From NCBI RefSeq assembly GCF_017165765.1, contig NZ_JAFGZD010000001.1, forward strand, positions 186,001-250,000: 64,000 nt of DNA, read 5' to 3'. The stretch's first letter is position 1. Every line of letters starts with the position of its first letter. Below are positions 7,313 through 13,645 of this stretch, piece after piece. The translations under genes and the position numbers were made by a program. Under the pieces are notes generated by a model, which did no database searches, was not told the origin of the DNA, and worked only from the letters and a program-made list of their open reading frames with translations. This DNA is from Pseudomonas capsici. GTDB lineage: Bacteria > Pseudomonadota > Gammaproteobacteria > Pseudomonadales > Pseudomonadaceae.

Positions 7313-7645
7313 GGTAAGTATTCCTTATGGGGCCACCGTTCACTCGCTGCTAAACGAATGATGGTGGCGGCTTTGTCGCGGGTTAGCAGACCGGGAATAC
7401 TCACCAAAAACCGGCGCACCCGAAGGTGCCCCACGCAAAGCCGCCATAAGCAATACCTTGCATGGTGAGTAATTAACACAGGCTGCTAAACCCGGTCACT
7501 GATGAGCAGTGACCGGCACAGCCTAGAGAGCCAAAAACACCCACGCAAGGGGATGGGATTTTCTAGGAAACTTCGTGCGGATGATAGGGATGCATCCGTA
7601 AGAAATACCTTTCAAGCAAGGCATTTTCGTTAGCATAAGTAACAC
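7313..7645 (-). ncRNA. Structured 5' leader RNA of DUF6124 gene, copy 1
   Basis: This region is conserved with 10127-10455 and folds best as minus-strand RNA. Helices (plus coordinates): CTTATGG 7324-7330 with CCATAAG 7444-7450; a 10-bp stem 7366-7375 with 7436-7445; a hairpin with a cUUCGg loop at 7416-7429; a 10-bp hairpin 7492-7501/7507-7516, extended by 7480-7485/7519-7524; and a 5' hairpin 7605-7611/7618-7624. The segment at 7393-7406 can pair either with 7463-7471 or with 7312-7324, the latter covering the start codon and ribosome-binding site. Several differences from copy 2 are compensatory or give G-U pairs on this strand only. It may be a cis-acting translational regulator; the exact 5' end is a guess. 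Confidence 0.65.
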
Positions 7646-7692
7646 CGAGGCCCGTCTTGAATGCCTACCGTGCGATGTTGTCGATTCGACCG

Positions 7693-7706
7693 CTAGTGGC
7701 CACTAG
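7693..7706. promoter_or_regulatory. Perfect 14-bp palindrome upstream of the PAAR effector gene
   Basis: CTAGTGGCCACTAG is a perfect palindrome about 140 bp before the effector start and 48 bp beyond the DUF6124 leader. It could bind a dimeric regulator of either transcript. No known site was recognised. Confidence 0.3.
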
Positions 7707-7844
7707 TCAGAGTTGGCACTTGGTCGCAGACCCAAGCATGACTGCTTCAAGGTAACCGGTCGGCGAACTCACCTTCTTGAGTCATCAACAGGTCTGACCA
7801 GTTTTTGGTAAGCTCCGACTTTCAACAGCCTACAAGGGATAGTA

Positions 7845-9359
7845 ATGGCTTTTGTTATCAGGGAAGGAGATCCCACGACCACTGGAGGTAACGTGGTCAA
7901 AGGGTCCACAAGTACAACCATCGAGTTCAAAAAGGCAGCGCGCATCAGTGATCCGGTGTGGTGTCCAAAATGCAGTTCGATGGGATTTATCGCTGAAGGT
8001 AACCCCACTTTCATTGATGAGTCCGTCGCTATTGCTACCCATGGTCATGCCGTCCAGTGTGGCTGCCCTTTCGGTAGCAATCGGCTTATTTCCACTCAAA
8101 CCAGCGCCATGGCTGCCGAAGATGCAAGCGTTGCCATTGCTCCTGAATTTGCCGCTCAAGCTCAGGCTGCGACTCACCTCTGGGCTAAAGCTATCAGTGA
8201 TGGATCGTATAAAAGTGAATTCACGACTGGCATCCCAACCAACAATCTAAGTGGCTACAAGCCGCCAAAACTCTGTGTCTTTGCCAAGACCTGTACCGTG
8301 CCTCCCGAGTCAACTGAGGCGGGCACGGTGATCGAGCCAGTGGCCAACTTTGGTCAGACCGTAGTGATGGGGTCGACAGGCATCGCAAGTACGGAAGGCG
8401 GGGTGGCCCTTGGCAGGGTAGCTGGGCAGGCGTTGATTGAAACACTCGGCACCTGGAGTCTACGTGGTGCTGCCGTTGTGGCAGGTACAGCGGCCAGCAC
8501 TCTGTTGTTAGCGCTTTTGCCTACCAGCATGGGCGATTCAACTCTGACCGAGAAGCAACTGCGCGGGATGACGCTGGCCCCGACCCGAGTACGCTTTCAG
8601 TTCAGACGTGATGCCGAAGGCGTCATGCGGGTCTATGGCATCCACACCAGCGCGACCTCGGGTATGGAGAGCGTGCCGGTGGTCGATGTTAGCTGGAACA
8701 AAGACCGAAGCGCCATGGAGGCCAGGCTCAACGGCATCACCGTTATCTGGACACCCAATAACGGCACTGTGGTGCAGGCTCCAACGACTTATCCGGGCGT
8801 TACCAACGCGCTGGAGAGCATTCTGGTTCACCCGGTCGCTGAGAACACTGACAGCCAGATTGAGGTCTATCCCGGCTCGGATGATTTGACCTGGCAGGAT
8901 TGCATACTCGTTTTCCCCATTGATTCTGGTGTACCGCCGCTGTACTTGGTCTTCGCCAAACCAATGGTTAATCCGCTGGAGGTAGGCATTTACAGCGACC
9001 TGAGTTCGCGCAGTCGACGAGACGGGTTGGATATTGACCATATTCCAGCTCAAGCTGCCCTTAAAAAATACATATTGGCAAACTATCCAGAACTTCCACC
9101 GGAAATAATTGCCGACTACTTGCGCAAAGCTCCAAGTATCGCGATACCTACTCGCGTTCACCAGAAATACAGTGAGACCTACGGTGGCCGCAATATTAAG
9201 GAGAAGCAGGCAAGGGATGCCGAAAATCTGAGGGCTGCGGTGGACAGCAACTTCGATGCAATCAAGCCGGGACTGCTGGAAGAGGGATTGCCCGAAACAG
9301 AAATCGAGGCGTCACGAGCTGAGCTGCACAAATTACATGAAGAACAGGGGTGGTACTGA
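7845..9359 (+). CDS. PAAR domain / S-type pyocin domain type VI effector
   Basis: The 504-residue protein starts with a PAAR domain (residues 1-90): GDPTTTGGNVVKGS, the cysteine pair WCPKCSSMG, then ATHGHAVQCGCPFGS. PAAR proteins cap the VgrG spike of the type VI secretion system. A hydrophobic stretch (about 195-225) follows, then an S-type pyocin-like domain (about 240-390, beginning RVRFQFRRDAEGVMRVYGIHT). The C-terminal ~110 residues (from DIDHIPAQAALKKY near 397) form the toxin part, which I do not recognise. Paired histidines (DIDHIP and RVHQKYSETYGG) recall HNH-like nucleases, but this is weak. AAGGGA lies 5 bases before ATG 7845. The immunity gene overlaps its stop. No VgrG or other secretion gene is nearby, so the machinery must be encoded elsewhere. 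Confidence 0.87.
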   Translation: MAFVIREGDPTTTGGNVVKGSTSTTIEFKKAARISDPVWCPKCSSMGFIAEGNPTFIDESVAIATHGHAVQCGCPFGSNRLISTQTSAMAAEDASVAIAPEFAAQAQAATHLWAKAISDGSYKSEFTTGIPTNNLSGYKPPKLCVFAKTCTVPPESTEAGTVIEPVANFGQTVVMGSTGIASTEGGVALGRVAGQALIETLGTWSLRGAAVVAGTAASTLLLALLPTSMGDSTLTEKQLRGMTLAPTRVRFQFRRDAEGVMRVYGIHTSATSGMESVPVVDVSWNKDRSAMEARLNGITVIWTPNNGTVVQAPTTYPGVTNALESILVHPVAENTDSQIEVYPGSDDLTWQDCILVFPIDSGVPPLYLVFAKPMVNPLEVGIYSDLSSRSRRDGLDIDHIPAQAALKKYILANYPELPPEIIADYLRKAPSIAIPTRVHQKYSETYGGRNIKEKQARDAENLRAAVDSNFDAIKPGLLEEGLPETEIEASRAELHKLHEEQGWY

Positions 9360-9835
9360 TGGGCACGACAACCATTGAGGGCTACATCAAGGCTCTTGGC
9401 GAAACCTATGAGTCATTGCTTGGCCAGGGATTCTTTCCATCGACAAAACCCTGGAAGATATTCGATGACGATGATCAATTCAGTCTCAATATTGAAAACG
9501 GTTTAAGTCTCACGTTTCATGAGGGGACTCGGAAGCTTGAAAGCATATTCATCACTCTGATCAAAACGACACCGTCAACTGCTGAGTACAAGGGGCTGCT
9601 ACCCAGGCCTTTCGTTTCGGAGATGAATCAGTCCGAGGTACACGCTAGCTTTGGTGAACCGATGGCCTCAAAAGGTCAGGTGAAGATGCCAAAGCCTATG
9701 GGTATGACGGGCGGCTGGGATGCCTATCGGCTTTATCCTGCCATTCACCCCAATGCCAAAGTTGTCTTTCAATACACGGCAGCGCTGCTAGTTAACACGT
9801 TAGTCTTTTCCTTGATTGACAAAGGTCACGACTGA
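9359..9835 (+). CDS. DUF6392-like immunity protein
   Basis: This 158-residue cytoplasmic protein starts at ATG 9359, overlapping the effector's TGA (TGATG) with AGGGG about 8 bases upstream. Such coupling is usual for toxin and immunity genes. Features such as IKALGETYESLLGQGFF, FDDDDQFSLNIENGLSLTF and MNQSEVHASFGEP match my recollection of DUF6392, a family that accompanies S-type pyocin domain toxins in Pseudomonas. It should bind and neutralise the C-terminal toxin domain of the neighbouring protein. No signal peptide is seen, consistent with a toxin acting in the cytoplasm. Confidence 0.78.
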   Translation: MGTTTIEGYIKALGETYESLLGQGFFPSTKPWKIFDDDDQFSLNIENGLSLTFHEGTRKLESIFITLIKTTPSTAEYKGLLPRPFVSEMNQSEVHASFGEPMASKGQVKMPKPMGMTGGWDAYRLYPAIHPNAKVVFQYTAALLVNTLVFSLIDKGHD

Positions 9836-9843
9836 CCCGCACT

Positions 9844-9892
9844 CAGCCAGGGCACTTCCTTGAAGCAGCCTGGCTGGGGCTTGGCGTTTTTT
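9844..9892 (+). terminator. Likely terminator of the effector-immunity operon
   Basis: CAGCCAGG (9844-9851) pairs perfectly with CCTGGCTG (9869-9876). A T6 run follows at 9887-9892 after a GC-rich decamer. The distance between stem and T run is longer than usual. Position between the immunity stop and the convergent DUF6124 gene supports the call. Confidence 0.45.
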
Positions 9893-9913
9893 ACGAGTAT
9901 TTGTAGCAGTACT

Positions 9914-10126
9914 TCAACGCGGCTCCACTCGCTCCAACGATCGATCCAGTTCAGTCCTGGCCATGCCGATCAGATGCACGACTGAAAAAGCCAGATCACG
10001 TTTGGGACCGTTGAGGCTGTCGCCGGATTCGTAGGCGGTGGCGGCTGCGCAGCGCAGCAGTTCGGAGATATGCAGCAGGGATTCTTCGAGGGAAGGAACA
10101 GGTGGGTCGGGGGTTACTTTTTTCAC
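9914..10126 (-). CDS. DUF6124 family small protein, copy 2
   Basis: This 70-residue product is nearly identical to that of 7100-7312 (it starts VKKVTPDPPVP instead of MKKLTPDPPAP). The equivalent start codon here is GTG at 10126, with only AGG as ribosome-binding site 9-10 bases upstream. A longer frame opens at 10162, but that would translate the leader and has no counterpart in copy 1. As in copy 1, upstream RNA can pair with the start codon region, so translation may be conditional. The family has no known function. It converges with the immunity gene. Confidence 0.8.
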   Translation of the reverse strand: MKKVTPDPPVPSLEESLLHISELLRCAAATAYESGDSLNGPKRDLAFSVVHLIGMARTELDRSLERVEPR

Positions 10127-10455
10127 GGTCGAGTTACCTATATCGGGCCACCTTTCACTCACTGCTAAATGACAGAGGGTGGCGACTTTGACGCGGGTTA
10201 GCAGACCGGTAACTCAACCAAAACCGGCGCACCCGAAGGTGCCCCACGCAAAGCCGCCATATAGGCGTGACTCTTGTGTGGTTGAGCTATGCAGGCTGCT
10301 AAACCCGATCACTGATGAGCAGTGACCGGCACAGCCTAGAGAGCCAAAAACACCCACGCAAGGGGCTGGGATTTTCTAGGAAACTTCGTGCGGATGATAG
10401 GGATGCATCCGTAAGAAATGCCCTGCAAGCAGGACATTTTCGTTAGCTCAAGTAA
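10127..10455 (-). ncRNA. Structured 5' leader RNA of DUF6124 gene, copy 2
   Basis: Homologous to 7313-7645. The same helices form with changed bases: CCTATAT 10137-10143 with ATATAGG 10259-10265; 10181-10190 with 10249-10258; a cUUCGg hairpin around 10234-10237; 10305-10314 with 10320-10329 plus the outer stem 10293-10298/10332-10337; and a 5' hairpin 10418-10425/10430-10437. The switch-like strand 10208-10220 pairs with 10279-10286 or with 10126-10138 (the first base of the GTG codon and the ribosome-binding site). Plus-strand A-C mismatches become G-U pairs on the minus strand, so the RNA is read in the direction of the DUF6124 gene. The 5' boundary is approximate. Confidence 0.65.
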
Positions 10456-10487
10456 CACTGATCACCCACAAAGCCGCCTTCAAACCA

Positions 10488-10862
10488 TCACGGAATCTTG
10501 AACCGCGCACTGACCTTGGTCTTGCCATCCGCCAGGGTCAGCAGGGCGCTTACCCGTGAGCCCGGCTGGTAACTCACGCCCTTGCTTTGCAGTTGATTGC
10601 CGCTGAGCGCGACGATGTCGGTTTTTACCCGTTTATGGCGGGTGGTGATGGTCAGCACGCCGGTGACGTTGTCGGTACTGACCGGTTGATCGTGATCGGT
10701 CAGGTACAGGTCCACGGTATCGCCGTTGGCGACCATTTCGATGGCAACCAGCCCGGCATCTTCGATCAGACCACCGTGCTGCGGCTGAGGAACGCCATGG
10801 GCACTGGCCTGGCTCATGAACAGGGCACAGGCAACCAGCAGGGAATTGAAAACAGCTTTCAT
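10488..10862 (-). CDS. Small exported protein, partner of the DUF4198 protein
   Basis: The 124-residue protein has a signal peptide (MKAVFNSLLVACALFMSQASA), so the mature ~103-residue form is periplasmic. It begins HGVPQPQHGG, with two histidines near the new N-terminus that could bind metal. The remainder is a beta-rich domain (VDLYLTDHDQPV, VTGVLTITTRHKR, RVSALLTLADGKTKVSARF). It follows the DUF4198 gene by 16 bases on the same strand, so both are probably co-transcribed and may share a role in metal handling or sensing. No named family was recognised with certainty. Confidence 0.75.
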   Translation of the reverse strand: MKAVFNSLLVACALFMSQASAHGVPQPQHGGLIEDAGLVAIEMVANGDTVDLYLTDHDQPVSTDNVTGVLTITTRHKRVKTDIVALSGNQLQSKGVSYQPGSRVSALLTLADGKTKVSARFKIP

Positions 10863-10878
10863 TGACAGGTTCCCTCTA

Positions 10879-11658
10879 TCACTTCTTGTTCAGACGAGCG
10901 ATTTCCGACGCTGGCAGGGTTGATTCTGCGCGGGGCAGAGGTGCCAGACCGGTCGCCTTGTGGAACGAGAGCGACGAGCTGTAGGCCAGGATGTCGTATT
11001 TTTCCTTGTTGCCATCGATCCCGACACGCTCACCGCCCTCCGAGCGGTCGCGGTATTCGATACCCAGCACATAGGTGCCTTTCCAGGGCAGTGTGAAACG
11101 GACCTTGCCTTCGCCATCGGTGGTGGCCAGAAGCACCCAGCCGGACCCCGAAGACAGCTTCACCGGGACATTGCCCAGCGGGTCGTGCAGGTGAAAGACC
11201 TGGAACTCCACTTCATCGCCCTTTACAACGCCGGTCGGCACGATATCCAGATCCAGTTCGGGCTCGCGGGCACGGAAGTCGCTGACCCAGCGGGTGGCCG
11301 GGGTCCAGTAGGCGCTGACGGTCTTGCCTTCGTCCTTGACCTGAAAGATCGGGTACTGCTTGTCGAAGGCCAGCCATGAATCATTCTTGCCGGGCTTCTG
11401 AGCGACCGTGAAATGGTCGCGTTCGAGTTTCATCTTCAATGGGACCGTACCTGAAGCGCTTGTCCACTGAGCTTCCAGGGCCTTGAAACGATCCATGCCG
11501 CCGGGGGTGACTTCCAGCATGTTGCTGTCATATTCGCCGTAGTAGAAAGTCATGCTGCGGTCCGGGGCTTGCTCGAACCAGATCTGGTGGGCCTGTACAG
11601 CGGGGGCGGCAAGCAGGAGTGCCGAAGCGGCAAGCAAGGTGCTCAGGGTTTTCTTCAT
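10879..11658 (-). CDS. DUF4198 domain periplasmic protein
   Basis: The 259-residue protein has a clear signal peptide (MKKTLSTLLAASALLLAAPAVQA), followed directly by HQIWFEQ. An N-terminal histidine just after the cleavage site and a two-domain beta-sandwich layout are typical of DUF4198 proteins, which often sit beside nickel, cobalt or other metal transport genes. Further histidines occur in FQVFHLHDPLG (near residue 150). The C-terminal part (VRFTLPWKGTYVLGIEYRDRSEG) looks like an Ig-like sandwich. It heads a two-gene operon with the small exported protein. No transporter is adjacent, so the metal and role remain open. Confidence 0.8.
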   Translation of the reverse strand: MKKTLSTLLAASALLLAAPAVQAHQIWFEQAPDRSMTFYYGEYDSNMLEVTPGGMDRFKALEAQWTSASGTVPLKMKLERDHFTVAQKPGKNDSWLAFDKQYPIFQVKDEGKTVSAYWTPATRWVSDFRAREPELDLDIVPTGVVKGDEVEFQVFHLHDPLGNVPVKLSSGSGWVLLATTDGEGKVRFTLPWKGTYVLGIEYRDRSEGGERVGIDGNKEKYDILAYSSSLSFHKATGLAPLPRAESTLPASEIARLNKK

Positions 11659-11970
11659 GACGATTCATATCCATTGGGCCAAGCCGACCACAATACCCAG
11701 CCAAAGCTTCTGTGTCAGGCTTGCGTGAGCTTTTTCACAGATAAGGTCATGATCTGGCCGCCAATTTTTTTCGTATGAGGCCCAAAGCTTTTTCCGTTCA
11801 GGGCCGGAACACGTCTACTGTTTCAACAAGGAATATGGACAAGGGAAGCGAGCAAATCTTGGAAATGATGGCAAAAGAATGGTACAGGGTTGATGCAGAT
11901 CATGAATGCACAGGTTCAATGGTGAATCCGTGTATGTCGAAGATGTTTTCAACCTGTCTGGAGGCTGCCT
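11659..11970. other. Divergent promoter region, no supported gene
   Basis: The stretch separates the DUF4198 operon (minus) from the diguanylate cyclase gene (plus). A 68-codon open frame covering its right half lacks a ribosome-binding site and runs into the cyclase start, so I do not count it. Promoters must lie here, but no confident -35/-10 pair was identified. Confidence 0.5.
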
Positions 11971-13521
11971 TTGAAGAGTGATCTTCGTCTTGCCTCATTG
12001 CTGATTTTTGTTGTGTGCCTGTGCGTCGTGTTACTGACGGCATGGCAGATAGTGACGGTGCGCCAGAATACGCTGGTGAGTATCGAAACCAACACCGTCA
12101 ACCTTACCAGCGCTCTGAGCAACTACACCGAGGGGATGTTCAGGCAGAGCGAGTTGATGCTGGTCGGCCTTATCGAAAGGGTCGAGAAGGAGGGCGTCGG
12201 CGAAAAGCAGATCGAACGCCTGAGATCGGTGGTCGCTCAGGAAATGGCCACCCTGAAACCCTTGAACAGCGTGGTGCTGTATGACGCGCAAGGCAATGGC
12301 ATTTTCCTGAGTAACCGGCATATTCCGAGAATGGGAGGTGAGGACCGCGAGTTCTTCATGTACCACAAGGAAAACCGCGACCGTGGAGTGTTTATCGGGC
12401 CTGCCTTTCGCAGCCGGGTCACCAATGCCTGGCTGGTTTCGATCAGTCGGCGGATCGATAATCCTGACTCGAGTTTTGCCGGCGTCATGCTGATCACCAT
12501 CAGCATCGATCATTTGCTCAAGTTCTATTCCAATATCGATGTCGGCCATACAGGGGTCATCAGCCTGAGTTCGTCCCAGGGGCGGCTGCTGGTCAGATAT
12601 CCCTTCCACGAGACGGATATCAACCGTGACCTGTCCTCGGCACCGATCTTTGCCAAGACCCGCAAGGAACTGTCGGGTACGGCCGAGTTCATTTCCAATG
12701 TGGACGGCGTCGATCGTCTCTACGCATTCAAGAAGAGCGAGCATTACCCGCTGGTGACCACGGTTGCCGTGGGGCGAGAGGAGGCCATGCAAATCTGGTG
12801 GAGCCAGGCCCGCCAGTCGATAGTGGTGGTGCTGGTGCTATTGGGATTGCTGGTTACGCTGGGTGTTCGCCTGATCAGTCATCTTCATCGGCGCATACGG
12901 GCCGAAAACGAACTGCTGGTTTCCCAGGCAGCGCTGATCGAGCTGAACCAGAGCCTGGAGCTTCTGGCTTCTCAGGACAAACTGACGGGGCTGGCCAACC
13001 GCAGGCGTTTCGATCAGTTTCTGGATATCGAATTCAAACGGGCCAGGCGCGAGCGGCGCGCCTTGTCGCTGATCCTTATCGATGTGGATTACTTCAAACT
13101 CTACAACGATCATTACGGCCATCTGGCCGGTGACGAGTGCCTCAAAGCCATCAGCCGGATCATCGAGCAATGCATAAGACGCCCGGGCGACATGGCGGCC
13201 CGTTATGGCGGGGAGGAGTTTGCGGTGGTGATTCCGGATACTGACGAGGCGGGGGCCTGCGCAGTGGCCGAGGCCATTCTGGATAAGATTCGCAGCCAGT
13301 GCATCGAGCATATTTCCAGCCCGTTCAACATCGTGACCATCAGCCTGGGTGTGGCAACCCTCGGCCATCGCAGCGAGCCTGTGGACCAGAAAGGTCTGAT
13401 CGAACTGGCCGACCGGGCGCTCTATTCGGCCAAGTCCCAGGGCAAGAATCAGGTGAGCAGGGCGTCGAAGTTCCTTCTCGACGCCAGCCCGGCCTGGTCA
13501 CAGATCACGAGCCATAAGTAG
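11971..13521 (+). CDS. Membrane-bound diguanylate cyclase with periplasmic Cache-like sensor
   Basis: The 516-residue protein has a transmembrane helix (about residues 8-30), a ~240-residue periplasmic region of double-Cache type (FFMYHKENRDRGVFIGPAFRSRVTNAWLVSISRRI), and a second helix (about 276-298). A GGDEF domain follows (about 330-510). The active site is GGEEF near 413-417 and an intact inhibitory site RPGD lies five residues before it. It should make cyclic di-GMP in response to a small extracellular ligand, with product inhibition. The start is TTG 11971, with GGAGG 6 bases upstream. No EAL domain is present. The gene stands alone and ends beside a REP element. Confidence 0.92.
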   Translation: MKSDLRLASLLIFVVCLCVVLLTAWQIVTVRQNTLVSIETNTVNLTSALSNYTEGMFRQSELMLVGLIERVEKEGVGEKQIERLRSVVAQEMATLKPLNSVVLYDAQGNGIFLSNRHIPRMGGEDREFFMYHKENRDRGVFIGPAFRSRVTNAWLVSISRRIDNPDSSFAGVMLITISIDHLLKFYSNIDVGHTGVISLSSSQGRLLVRYPFHETDINRDLSSAPIFAKTRKELSGTAEFISNVDGVDRLYAFKKSEHYPLVTTVAVGREEAMQIWWSQARQSIVVVLVLLGLLVTLGVRLISHLHRRIRAENELLVSQAALIELNQSLELLASQDKLTGLANRRRFDQFLDIEFKRARRERRALSLILIDVDYFKLYNDHYGHLAGDECLKAISRIIEQCIRRPGDMAARYGGEEFAVVIPDTDEAGACAVAEAILDKIRSQCIEHISSPFNIVTISLGVATLGHRSEPVDQKGLIELADRALYSAKSQGKNQVSRASKFLLDASPAWSQITSHK

Positions 13522-13530
13522 ATTCAATCC

Positions 13531-13626
13531 GTGGGAGGGGCCTTGGCCGCGACAGCCTGTTGAAGTGCGCTGAAAATGTGCTGCCTTCAAGCGCAGGCAG
13601 GTCGTCGCGGCCAAGGCCTCTCCCAC
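13531..13626. repeat. REP-type inverted repeat pair
   Basis: Arms of about 23 bp at 13531-13553 and 13604-13626 (core GGCCTTGGCCGCGAC) are inverted, with one or two mismatches. The same element recurs at 18727-18816 and 60325-60414. It lies between two convergent genes and can act as a bidirectional terminator. Confidence 0.85.
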
Positions 13627-13645
13627 AAGTGGCGATTGATCGGCA

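Noticed and set aside
7313..7645. Reading the DUF6124 leader as a plain REP/MITE repeat
   Set aside because: The conserved arms are not simple terminal inverted repeats, the unit includes a start-codon-pairing segment, and differences preserve RNA pairing on one strand.
10127..10162. Upstream extension of DUF6124 copy 2 to an ATG at 10162
   Set aside because: Copy 1 has no equivalent extension, and the added residues would be encoded by the conserved leader RNA; GTG 10126 aligns exactly with the ATG of copy 1.
11775..11981. 68-codon plus-strand frame before the diguanylate cyclase
   Set aside because: No ribosome-binding site, low-complexity content and overlap with the cyclase start.
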